The position numbers and the translations under genes are program-made. From the NCBI GenBank assembly GCA_003223895.1, contig QHXD01000157.1, forward strand, positions 1-7,096: a stretch of 7,096 nucleotides of DNA, given 5' to 3'. Origin of the DNA: Acidobacteriota bacterium. Lineage in GTDB: Bacteria; Acidobacteriota; Terriglobia; 20CM-2-55-15. Numbering within the stretch: position 1 is the stretch's first letter; every line of letters starts with the position of its first letter. The notes below the pieces were generated by a model that did not search any database, was not told where the DNA came from, and was given only the letters and a program-made list of their open reading frames with translations. Shown in pieces: positions 1-6,596 of this stretch.

Positions 1-56
1 ATCACTAATCACTGATGTCCAATGTCCAATGACATTGGACATCAGTGATTAGTGAT
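1..56. repeat. Perfect palindrome built of 7-bp units (REP-like hairpin)
   Basis: Bases 1-24 are the exact reverse complement of bases 33-56, leaving an 8-base loop at 25-32. The 56 bases also divide cleanly into eight heptamers: ATCACTA, ATCACTG, ATGTCCA, ATGTCCA, ATGACAT, TGGACAT, CAGTGAT, TAGTGAT. Heptamers 1/8, 2/7 and 3/6 are reverse complements of each other, so tandem repetition and dyad symmetry are superimposed. The element lies 18 nt past the stop of the minus-strand DGQHR gene, so its transcript could fold into a long hairpin that ends or protects that mRNA. The window ends at the hairpin, so a following U-tract cannot be judged. It could equally be a dispersed REP/REPIN or heptanucleotide STRR-type repeat. 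The structure is directly visible; its role is inferred. Confidence 0.85.
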
Positions 57-74
57 CTGGAGAAGGGCCCCCGC

Positions 75-1181
75 TCAATGCACCTCCCGCAGAAGCCTTT
101 GTTCAATAACGCGCACGCGCTCGATCTGGCCTTTAGCCGGGAAGCGCTCGTAGAAACCTTCGCTGCGGAACTCGTCTTTGAGATCCGCCCACCCGGCAAT
201 CACCCGTTCAAAAACCCTGGGGGACGGATTCTCTCGCCACTTTGCGATCAGGTCCTCCTGCAGCGTGAGATCGCCGAGCACACGGATGAGCGCCTTCAGT
301 GTGACGCTGCTCGTAAACTTGTATCTATCGTTGGCGCCCCAGATTCGTTCCATCACAGAGCGGACAGCTTTCAGATAATCCGCAATCAGCTCGAATGCAC
401 GGTCCGTCTTGCCGCGGAAGTCCTTCATGAAAAGCTTGTCATTCTGAATGATGAGCTTCTTGATTTCGTTGAACAGTTCCGCCTGCAGAATCCATTTCTC
501 CTGGCGGCTGCGGCCTCCCAGGCGATTGATCTTGTACTGAAGCGGTGATGAATCCGCCTCGTAGAGCTTTTTTACGAGGCTCGCCGCCAGTCGGGTTTCA
601 TCATCCGTGCGGCTGATGCGGTCCAGCAGGTCGACAAGGTGTGATCGATTGATCCTGGTCTGAGTGGAATTGATCGTCACGAACATCTCGGCGGCGAAGT
701 CACCCGTCTTGCCGTCGAAAATCACAGAGGGCACTTCGATATGATCCAGCAGACTCTCATTCCGCGCGCCATAGAAGTGGAGTCCCGCGAGCCGGTGCTG
801 GCCATCGATGATCAGGAAGCCGGACTTCGGATCCTCCAGATCGCCTACCGACTGGTACTGCCCCAGCGGCCGGAACTTCAATACGTCTTCGGAGAAGAGA
901 AGAACAGTGCCGGGGATGGCGGGCTGTGTTTCGGCGGACTCGTAAAAGTTGACGATCTCCCGGACCTTGCGCCGGCTCAGCAAACGCTGGAACGCCTTTT
1001 CAGTTCGCTCGACGGACCCGATGAATTTCGCGATGGGGTCATCCTCGTCCGCTTCAGCCTCGATTGTCTCGCCCTCGAAATAGAAGCGGCTCGTGAATTT
1101 CACCCGGCTAAGGATGTCGCGTGCCTTGAAGTTGACAAAGTAGAAGATTCCGTCTTTCTGACGTATTCGAGTTGCGAGCAT
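75..1181 (-). CDS. DGQHR-motif protein (DndB-like family)
   Basis: The 368-residue protein carries the signature DGQHR at residues 126-130 in the context FLIIDGQHRLAGL. It is followed by MFVTINSTQTRINRSHL at about 166-182, the usual second block of this family (a Phe/Ile-Asn-Ser-Thr segment after DGQHR). The length fits the DndB/DGQHR group, typically about 350-400 residues. DndB is a regulator in DNA phosphorothioation systems, and other DGQHR proteins occur in genomic islands and defence-type loci, but most have no assigned biochemical role. No signal peptide or membrane segment is seen, so it is probably cytoplasmic. The C-terminal half (about 200-368) is charged and probably helical. The ATG at 1181 is the first start in frame near the conserved region, and no strong Shine-Dalgarno precedes it. 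No dndC/D/E-like gene is visible here; the downstream neighbour is outside the window. Family membership is secure, function unknown. Confidence 0.85.
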   Translation of the reverse strand: MLATRIRQKDGIFYFVNFKARDILSRVKFTSRFYFEGETIEAEADEDDPIAKFIGSVERTEKAFQRLLSRRKVREIVNFYESAETQPAIPGTVLLFSEDVLKFRPLGQYQSVGDLEDPKSGFLIIDGQHRLAGLHFYGARNESLLDHIEVPSVIFDGKTGDFAAEMFVTINSTQTRINRSHLVDLLDRISRTDDETRLAASLVKKLYEADSSPLQYKINRLGGRSRQEKWILQAELFNEIKKLIIQNDKLFMKDFRGKTDRAFELIADYLKAVRSVMERIWGANDRYKFTSSVTLKALIRVLGDLTLQEDLIAKWRENPSPRVFERVIAGWADLKDEFRSEGFYERFPAKGQIERVRVIEQRLLREVH

Positions 1182-1254
1182 AGTGGAGTACCCAACACGA
1201 TCTTAACATCGGTTTCTTAATCCCCGCTGGAATGGCGCTGGGGAGGCCGCCGGC

Positions 1255-1708
1255 TTAGATGACGGCAACCGCCACTGCACGGCGCTCTTCGGCGCCGGGT
1301 CCCGTGCCGAGGGCCAGTGGAAGCATGCCGCCAACAAGAGCCAGCGTGGTCATCGTAATCGGGCGTAGACGGTCCCGATTACCCATCAGAGTTGCCTCCA
1401 GTTTGGGATAGCCCGCTGCACGCAGGGGCATTCATATGATCGATCTGCAGAATAGCGTTCTTCTTCACAACGCCGAACAACACCAACATGCCCAGCGCCG
1501 GGTAGAGATTCAAACTCTGACCGGTTGCCCACAGCGAGAACAACGCGAACGGAACAGCCAGCGGCAATGCCAGCAGGATGGTGAATGGATGGCTGATGCT
1601 CTCATAAAGCGAGGCCGGGATCATGTACATGAAGACGACGGAGAGAGCTAACGCGATAAGGAACTCGGTGAACGTGCGCTTCCGGTCCAGACGATTGATC
1701 TGGGACAC
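1255..1708 (-). pseudogene. Decayed RND efflux pump (HAE1/AcrB-type) C-terminal remnant
   Basis: Reading the minus strand from 1708, the translation gives SQINRLDRKR, then TFTEFLIALALSVVFMYMIPASL and further membrane segments including FALFSLWATGQSLNLYPALG and FGVVKKNAILQIDHMN. These match the second transmembrane half of RND exporters. After HMN the frame is lost at a run of four G on the plus strand (1425-1428). Shifting one base restores LRAAGYPKLEATLMGNRDRL and then a GMLPLALGTGPGAEERRAVAV segment, up to TAA at 1255-1257. In intact pumps a stretch of roughly 40-50 residues separates the block resembling QIDRLDRQR from the TFTEFLIAL block; here they abut at about 1675/1676, so an internal deletion is also present. 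The last transmembrane helices and all of the N-terminal part are missing. It cannot encode a working pump. Confidence 0.88.
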
Positions 1709-1718
1709 GCTCCTCCTC

Positions 1719-1862
1719 CGCGAGGCGTCCCGCCACCTTCATTCCAAGGACGATTTCCTGTTCGGCTGCCAGCGTTCCGGTGACCACAACTAATTGATCT
1801 ATCGACCTTTCGGCCGCCGTCACCGTGGTTACCTGCCGGAGTTGTTCCCCGGACGGACTGCC
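1719..1862 (-). pseudogene. N-terminal scrap of a periplasmic adaptor (membrane-fusion/HlyD family)
   Basis: The minus-strand frame reads EQLRQVTTVTAAERSIDQ and then LVVVTGTLAAEQEIVLGMK followed by VAGRLAE. This is the typical first beta-strand block of RND periplasmic adaptor proteins, just after the export signal and before the lipoyl/hairpin domain. Similarity stops abruptly after VAGRLAE, where the frame runs into sequence belonging to the RND remnant. The lipoyl, hairpin and membrane-proximal domains are all gone. The order adaptor then pump on one strand is that of a normal mfp-rnd operon, so one or more deletions probably fused the start of the adaptor gene to the late part of the pump gene. 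No convincing signal peptide or start codon is seen upstream, although the frame stays open to about 1931. Confidence 0.75.
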
Positions 1863-2030
1863 GCGGCCGGCGCCTTCCTTTAGATGCGCACCGCCTGGGG
1901 CGTTGAACTGCAAGCACTTAGCGAAACCCAACCAGAAATTCCCAATAACGATACTTTTAAGTAATTCAAAAAAGCCTCCATTAAAACCAGAAGTCTCATG
2001 AGGATTGGCGAAATTCTTTAAAATGAAGTC
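1863..2030. other. AT-richer intergenic stretch before the metallopeptidase operon
   Basis: No gene was recognised here. The part from about 1930 to 2030 is clearly richer in A and T than its surroundings and must contain the promoter of the operon starting at 2031, since the flanking remnant on the left is dead and points the other way. A TAAAAT at 2019-2024 resembles a -10 box, but it has no acceptable -35 partner and would start transcription at the GTG itself. No promoter was therefore called. Confidence 0.4.
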
Positions 2031-3044
2031 GTGACAAGCAAACTGGACAGGCTGACCGACCGCCAGCTCTTGAATCTTCGCTTTTGCGACCTTCCATTGC
2101 GGATTAACGGGACGCGTTTAGAACAGCGGATCGAGAAGCTGTATCGCGAGATGGATGCGCGTTCGATCCCCTTCCGGCCCCACGTCTGGCTGTCCGAAGA
2201 GTGGTTTACGCCGGACAACGTGGGAGGGTTTGCGATTCCTTTCTATCTGGCGCATCCCAGGCTCATCAAACTCGAGCGGTCACAGATGCTGGAGGTCGAG
2301 GGAGCCGGCGAAGCCGAATGTATGCGGATTCTCCGCCATGAAGCAGGACATGCCTTCAGCAACGCTTTCCGGCTGCACGCACGCCGGGGCTGGACCGATA
2401 CTTTCGGCTCCTTTCGCGTTCCTTATCCGGAATGGTACCAGCCGCAGGCCGATAGCCGCGATTACGTCCTAAATCTCGATGCCTGGTATGCTCAGGCGCA
2501 TCCTGCCGAAGATTTCGCGGAGACTTTCGCCGTCTGGCTCAAACCCGGCTCGCGCTGGCGCCGGCAATACCTGGGGTGGGGCGCAATGCGCAAGCTCGAG
2601 TATGTTGATGACTTGATGGAGGAATTGGAAACGAAACGTCCGTCGCTCAATTCGCGCCGCGAGATCGATGCATTGCCCAGGCTAACCAAGACCTTGAGCG
2701 AACATTACCGGAAGAAGCGAGCCTATTACACGATCCATTGGCCGGCGTCCTACGAGCGCAATCTTTATCGGCTCTTTTCCGCCGAGCCCCGCCATCATTC
2801 AATGCCCAGCGCCGCCCAGTTTCTAAGAAGCATCCGGCGTGAAATCTGCGACGTCGTGGCCCGCGGCACAGGGGTGCATCAGTACACCATCAACCACATT
2901 GTGCGACACATGATCGTTCGCTGCCGGGAGTTGAATCTTCGTATGACCCTGCCGGAAGATGAAATAAGAGAACTTAGTATCGTGACATTGACGATGCAGG
3001 TGATGCAGGTCCTGCGAACCGGCTATCACCGGATTCCGTTGTGA
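2031..3044 (+). CDS. Putative zinc-binding metallopeptidase (HEAGH, gluzincin-like)
   Basis: The 337-residue protein has the zinc-binding helix LRHEAGHAFSNAF with HEAGH at residues 103-107: two His ligands and the catalytic Glu. Downstream is HPAEDFAETFAVWLKP at about 157-172, where an acidic residue of the EDFAE block is the likely third zinc ligand, as in the family annotated as putative zinc-binding metallopeptidase. The N-terminal 95 residues include the conserved-looking FRPHVWLSEEWFTPD and PFYLAHPRL. Residues about 205-337 form a basic, helical C-terminal extension of unknown role. There is no signal peptide and no membrane segment, so it is probably cytoplasmic. The GTG at 2031 is the only plausible early start, because an in-frame TAA lies at 2019-2021; no clear Shine-Dalgarno precedes it. 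The stop overlaps the start of the ATP-grasp gene by four bases. Substrate unknown; peptidase activity is inferred from the motif. Confidence 0.85.
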   Translation: MTSKLDRLTDRQLLNLRFCDLPLRINGTRLEQRIEKLYREMDARSIPFRPHVWLSEEWFTPDNVGGFAIPFYLAHPRLIKLERSQMLEVEGAGEAECMRILRHEAGHAFSNAFRLHARRGWTDTFGSFRVPYPEWYQPQADSRDYVLNLDAWYAQAHPAEDFAETFAVWLKPGSRWRRQYLGWGAMRKLEYVDDLMEELETKRPSLNSRREIDALPRLTKTLSEHYRKKRAYYTIHWPASYERNLYRLFSAEPRHHSMPSAAQFLRSIRREICDVVARGTGVHQYTINHIVRHMIVRCRELNLRMTLPEDEIRELSIVTLTMQVMQVLRTGYHRIPL

Positions 3045-4084
3045 GATTCAAACCCAAATCGAAGCTGCGAATTCTCGTGCTCGTGAGCCAGGAGCTGATG
3101 CCCCCGGAAACTCTCGAAGAAGGAGTGGACAAGGAAAAACAGCCCTGGAGAACAGAGTACGACGTCATTACAACACTCAAATCAATGGGGCACGAAGTCC
3201 ATCCGTGCGGCCTGCTGAGCGATCTCGCCGTCATCGAGAAAGCCCGCGAAGAACACAAGCCGCAGGTCGCGTTCAATCTCCTGGAGGATTTCGAAGGGCA
3301 CGCACTCTTCGATCAACATGTCGTGAGTTATCTCGAGCTGCTGAGGCAGCCCTACACCGGATGCAATCCACGCGGTCTGACCCTGGCCAAAGATAAGGCG
3401 CTCACCAAGAAGATTCTCTCGTTTCACCGCATCCCTGTGCCGGGGTTTGCCGTGTTTCCGATGGGGCAAAAAGTGACGAGGCAGAAACGGCTCAAGTTTC
3501 CACTCATGGTCAAATCCGTGGTCGAGGAGGGCTCCGTAGGCATCGCGCAAGCTTCTGTCGTGAACGACGACGAGAAGCTCGGCGAGCGCGTGGAATTTAT
3601 TCATCGCACAACCAGCAGCCATGCGATCGCGGAACAGTACATCGAGGGCCGGGAGATTTACGTCAGCGTCATCGGAAATCGGAAACTGCAGACGTATACA
3701 CCGTGGGAGCTGATCATCAAGAACCTGCCCGAAGGCTCCCTGAACATCGCCACGGGCCGGCTCAAATGGAACACCAGTTACCAAAAGAGAGTTGGACTCG
3801 TGACCCAGCCCGCCGATCTTCCGCCGGAGTTACAACGAAAGATCGAGCACCTGTCGAAACGCATTTACCGCCACCTGAACCTGAGCGGCTACGCCCGCAT
3901 GGATTACCGCATGACGACTGACGGTGAGTTCTACCTGCTGGAGGCCAATCCGAATCCGCAGATCGCCGAGAACGAAGACTTCGCCGACTCCGCCGCCCAT
4001 TTCGGACTCAGCTACGGCCAGCTTCTCCAGAAGATCCTCACACTCGGCCTCAGCTACAACTCAATGCAGCATCTGATGGTATGA
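3041..4084 (+). CDS. ATP-grasp ligase, D-Ala-D-Ala ligase-like
   Basis: This 347-residue protein has the ATP-grasp layout of D-alanine-D-alanine ligases. LRQPYTGCNPRGLTLAKDK (about 101-119) closes the N-terminal domain, FPLMVKSVVEEGSVGIA (153-169) supplies the ATP-binding Lys158 and glycine loop, and AEQYIEGREIYVSV (197-210) the next acidic pair. ARMDYR (285-290) with LLEANPNP (299-306) gives the Mg-binding Asp288, Glu301 and Asn303. Such enzymes couple ATP hydrolysis, through an acyl-phosphate, to formation of a peptide or amide bond. The usual Ddl acceptor signature after the Glu-x-Asn (NTxPGMT) is replaced by NPNPQIAENEDFA, and the N-terminal glycine-rich HG..GEDG region is not seen, so it probably joins something other than two D-alanines. 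GTG start at 3041 overlaps the preceding stop (GTGA), indicating translational coupling to the metallopeptidase. Confidence 0.88.
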   Translation: MRFKPKSKLRILVLVSQELMPPETLEEGVDKEKQPWRTEYDVITTLKSMGHEVHPCGLLSDLAVIEKAREEHKPQVAFNLLEDFEGHALFDQHVVSYLELLRQPYTGCNPRGLTLAKDKALTKKILSFHRIPVPGFAVFPMGQKVTRQKRLKFPLMVKSVVEEGSVGIAQASVVNDDEKLGERVEFIHRTTSSHAIAEQYIEGREIYVSVIGNRKLQTYTPWELIIKNLPEGSLNIATGRLKWNTSYQKRVGLVTQPADLPPELQRKIEHLSKRIYRHLNLSGYARMDYRMTTDGEFYLLEANPNPQIAENEDFADSAAHFGLSYGQLLQKILTLGLSYNSMQHLMV

Positions 4085-4545
4085 TCCGCGTCGCCGGAAC
4101 CGTGTTGCTGCTGCTGATTGCAGAGGCAAACGGCCACTGCCAGTCGAGTCCCGTGGAGTTGGGCGTTCAGGTCACGGGGGTTCATCTTCATAAGATCGAC
4201 ATAACACCCGTGGGTATCGGTGCACGCCTGTTTCTCAACTTCACGGAAAGAGCCGCCGTCGACGCGGAGGTAACGCGCTACTCCGGGGAGGCCAGTGCGC
4301 TGGTTGGATTGAAGAGCGGGTTCCGTTGGAACCGATTCGGTGCTTTTGGAAAGGCGCGAATGGGGCTATGGCATCTCACTCGCAATCACTTTGCGATGGA
4401 TCTTGGCGGAGTTCTCGAATTCTATCCATCGCGCCGAACGGCTATCCGCATCGATGCCGGCGATACAATTCTCTTTTATGGTCCGGGGCCCCTGGGTACG
4501 GTCCACAACTTTCAGCCGGGGCTGGGCGTGAGTTATCGATTTTGA
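4081..4545 (+). CDS. Small exported protein, probable outer-membrane beta-barrel
   Basis: The 154-residue product begins with a signal peptide (MIRVAGTVLLLLIAEANG, then HCQSS), with likely cleavage around residues 18-23. The rest is a succession of short alternating strands, for example VELGVQVTGVHL, VGIGARLFLNF, AVDAEVTRY, GAFGKARMGLWHL and FAMDLGGVLEFY. It ends PGLGVSYRF, with the aromatic C-terminal Phe typical of outer-membrane barrels recognised by BamA. At about 130 mature residues it would fit an eight-stranded barrel. The Cys at position 20 follows NGH and does not make a lipobox. The ATG at 4081 overlaps the ATP-grasp stop (ATGA), making it the third cistron of a coupled operon. No enzymatic motif is seen. 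Its link to two cytoplasmic enzymes is unexplained; a role in the envelope or in releasing the product is only a guess. Confidence 0.72.
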   Translation: MIRVAGTVLLLLIAEANGHCQSSPVELGVQVTGVHLHKIDITPVGIGARLFLNFTERAAVDAEVTRYSGEASALVGLKSGFRWNRFGAFGKARMGLWHLTRNHFAMDLGGVLEFYPSRRTAIRIDAGDTILFYGPGPLGTVHNFQPGLGVSYRF

Positions 4546-4548
4546 GGC

Positions 4549-6456
4549 TTAAATTACGGCGTTAGCAGTCACAAACGAAATTATAATACCGAGCCCGTTC
4601 CTGAACTGCCGCATCCATTCTCCCAGAATCAGCACACGCCATAAAACCTGGTGGTTATCGGCTTCACCGCTGAGATGCTGATCCAGAAGGCTCTGGAGGA
4701 ACTTGAAATTGAAGTAGCCATTCTTCGTCGACCGCGTATCCCGCACTGCTTCTTCCAAACGCGGCCTCAAAGCTCCCCTGAACATGGAAGCAAGGGGAAC
4801 GGGAAATCCCATCTTTGGGCGCCGAAGAATCTGTTTCGGGACGAGATGCTGGAACGCCTTCCTCAAGATGTACTTGCTCTGACCGAGCCGCAGCTTGAAG
4901 CTGGAAGGGACGGACGCCGCATACTCGGCGAGACGGTAGTCGAGAAAGGGGGTCCGCAGCTCAATGGACGCGGCCATGCTCATCCGGTCGGCCTTCATGA
5001 GAATGTCATTGGGCAGCCAAGTTTTGATGTCCAGGTACATCAAACGGCTCAACAGGTCCCATCCTTCCGTTCGGCGATAGTTGTCCTGGACCATGTCCAC
5101 GGGATCAAAGTCGGCGAGACTGCGGCGAAAATCCGGACGGTATATGTTTTCCCGCAACCGGACATCGTAAAGATTGACGTTCAGATACCGCCGCTGGATC
5201 GGCAATCCCGACAGGTAAACATATTTGTTCATCTTTTCGGACCGCCACATTCCCGCGATGAGCGGGTTGAAGAGAGTCTTCCGCAAGTAGTTTGGGATTC
5301 GGCGGTACTGTTCGATCAGACTCATGTAATGGTAAATCGGGTATCCGGCAAACAATTCGTCGGAACCTTCTCCACAAAGAACGACCTTTACCTGACGCGA
5401 GGTGAACATGGACAACGAATACAGCGGGATCGCAGCTGCATCAGTCACCGGCTCTTCCATGTGGCTGACAAAAAGAGGAAACAACTCCACAAAGTCCTTC
5501 GGGGTCAGAACCATCTCATGATGATCGGTCTCGAATCTTTTCGCGGCCACCCTGGCGTAAGCGAGTTCATTGAAGTCCTTCCCTGTATCGAAACCGATCG
5601 AGAATGTCTTCAGCTTTCCCGTATTCTGCGCCGCCAGTCCGGCAACGACAGTTGAATCGATACCCCCACTGAGAAAAAGGCCCGACGGTACATCGCTCCG
5701 TAACCGGAGACGTACCGAATCCTGCAGCAGATCGGCGACGCGTTCCGCATGCTCGTCTTCTGAAAACTGTTTCACCGGGCGAAAGCTTAAATCCCAGTAA
5801 CGGCGAATCACCGTTTTTCCCGCCCGCCAGGTGAGTGTGTGCCCTTCAGGGAGTTTGTAAATGTTCGAGAAGAGAGTCTCCGGCGTGTGAACGTAGCCGT
5901 AGGTAATGAACTGATCAATACCTTTCGGATTAACGGCAACCGACACGTTTGGATGGTGGAGTATGGACTTGATTTCCGATCCGAAAATCAACGAGTCGTT
6001 CTGTATCGTGTAATAGAGCGGCTTGATGCCGAACCGGTCACGCGCCAGGAACAATTGACGTTTGTTGCGATCCCATATGGCAAAGGCGAACATGCCGTTC
6101 AGGTAATGGACACATTCCTCCTGGAACAATTCGTAAAGGTGAAGGATGACTTCAGTATCCGAGTCGGTGGAGAAGCGAAAACGGCTGGCAAGGTAATCAC
6201 GCCGCAGCTCAATGTAGTTGTATATCTCCCCGTTGAAAACGATCCAGACGGACCTGTCTTCGTTCGCTAACGGCTGACGCCCACCGGGGAGATCAATAAT
6301 GGACAGACGCCGCGAACCGAGACCCACGGCCCCGTCAACATGTAGACCGGCATCGTCCGGTCCCCGGTGTACCAGCGCATCGCGCATGCGCTCGAGTACA
6401 CCGCGATCAACAAGCTTCTGGCTATCCGAATACGCTACACCACAGATTCCACACAC
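4549..6456 (-). CDS. asnB: Glutamine-hydrolysing asparagine synthase-type amidotransferase
   Basis: The 635-residue enzyme has both domains of the AsnB family. The N-terminal class II glutaminase starts CGICGV with the nucleophile Cys2, then HRGPDD, SRRLSIIDL (Arg49), FNGEIYNY (Asn75, Glu77) and SDTEV. The synthetase domain has the PP-loop FLSGGIDSTVVAG (SGGIDS at 263-268) and CGEGSDELFAGY (361-372), which bind ATP and form the adenylated acid before ammonia transfer. Length and pattern fit the 610-640-residue bacterial AsnB group, which also contains amidotransferases of exopolysaccharide and N-acetylglutaminylglutamine amide pathways; true asparagine synthesis is therefore likely but not certain. 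The GTG at 6456 is preferred over the upstream TTG at 6471 because it exposes Cys2 and has a GAGGTG five bases before it. The stop lies 3 bp from the end of the convergent barrel gene. The final dozen residues (IIISFVTANAVI) look like a non-conserved tail. Confidence 0.92.
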   Translation of the reverse strand: MCGICGVAYSDSQKLVDRGVLERMRDALVHRGPDDAGLHVDGAVGLGSRRLSIIDLPGGRQPLANEDRSVWIVFNGEIYNYIELRRDYLASRFRFSTDSDTEVILHLYELFQEECVHYLNGMFAFAIWDRNKRQLFLARDRFGIKPLYYTIQNDSLIFGSEIKSILHHPNVSVAVNPKGIDQFITYGYVHTPETLFSNIYKLPEGHTLTWRAGKTVIRRYWDLSFRPVKQFSEDEHAERVADLLQDSVRLRLRSDVPSGLFLSGGIDSTVVAGLAAQNTGKLKTFSIGFDTGKDFNELAYARVAAKRFETDHHEMVLTPKDFVELFPLFVSHMEEPVTDAAAIPLYSLSMFTSRQVKVVLCGEGSDELFAGYPIYHYMSLIEQYRRIPNYLRKTLFNPLIAGMWRSEKMNKYVYLSGLPIQRRYLNVNLYDVRLRENIYRPDFRRSLADFDPVDMVQDNYRRTEGWDLLSRLMYLDIKTWLPNDILMKADRMSMAASIELRTPFLDYRLAEYAASVPSSFKLRLGQSKYILRKAFQHLVPKQILRRPKMGFPVPLASMFRGALRPRLEEAVRDTRSTKNGYFNFKFLQSLLDQHLSGEADNHQVLWRVLILGEWMRQFRNGLGIIISFVTANAVI

Positions 6457-6461
6457 ACCAA

Positions 6462-6467
6462 CACCTC
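6462..6467 (-). promoter_or_regulatory. Ribosome binding site of the amidotransferase gene
   Basis: On the minus strand GAGGTG is followed by a 5-base spacer (TTGGT) and then GTG at 6456-6454. This spacing decides the start: a TTG start at 6471 would put the site inside the gene and bury the catalytic Cys at position 7. Confidence 0.7.
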
Positions 6468-6545
6468 GCAACCAGTGTGCTTCCTGCAGATGCCTGGCTC
6501 CTGCTATACAATTTATCCAGTTATCTTATCCCCAGCGGCCGGAGA

Positions 6546-6574
6546 ATAGTACTCGGCGCACGTACTTCTGTCCA
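6546..6574 (-). promoter_or_regulatory. Candidate sigma70-type promoter for the amidotransferase gene
   Basis: On the minus strand TGGACA (6574-6569, five of six matches to the -35 consensus) and TACTAT (6551-6546, four of six to the -10 consensus) are separated by 17 bp. Transcription would start near 6539 and give a leader of about 80 nt before the GTG. This is a match to the generic consensus only; the host's own promoter preferences are unknown. Confidence 0.35.
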
Positions 6575-6596
6575 GCCCAGTTTTCGTTACAAAAGT

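Noticed and set aside
45..548. Plus-strand open frame opposite the DGQHR gene
   Set aside because: It is a mirror frame of the DGQHR coding sequence with no family resemblance.
741..1220. Plus-strand open frame of about 160 codons
   Set aside because: Antisense to the DGQHR motif region; composition follows from the codons of the real gene.
1221..1244. Possible hairpin (TCCCC ... GGGGA) between the RND remnant and the DGQHR gene
   Set aside because: Only a 5-bp outer stem pairs cleanly, the interior does not, and no T-tract follows on the minus strand.
2019..2024. TAAAAT as -10 box of the metallopeptidase operon
   Set aside because: No acceptable -35 at 16-18 bp upstream, and transcription would begin at the start codon.
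3182..3784. Minus-strand open frame of 200 codons
   Set aside because: Antisense to the ATP-grasp gene, which has clear catalytic motifs; no motif in the mirror frame.
4135..4143. Cys in GHCQ of the barrel protein as a lipobox
   Set aside because: The residues before it (N-G-H) do not fit the lipobox, where Gly/Ala/Ser is needed directly before Cys.
4651..5655. Long plus-strand open frame (334 codons) opposite the amidotransferase gene
   Set aside because: It lies wholly antisense to a well-conserved AsnB-family gene and its translation has no recognisable domain; long antisense frames are common opposite GC-rich genes.
6454..6471. TTG at 6471 as start of the amidotransferase
   Set aside because: It would add five residues before Cys2, which must be N-terminal for glutaminase activity, and would place the ribosome binding site inside the gene.
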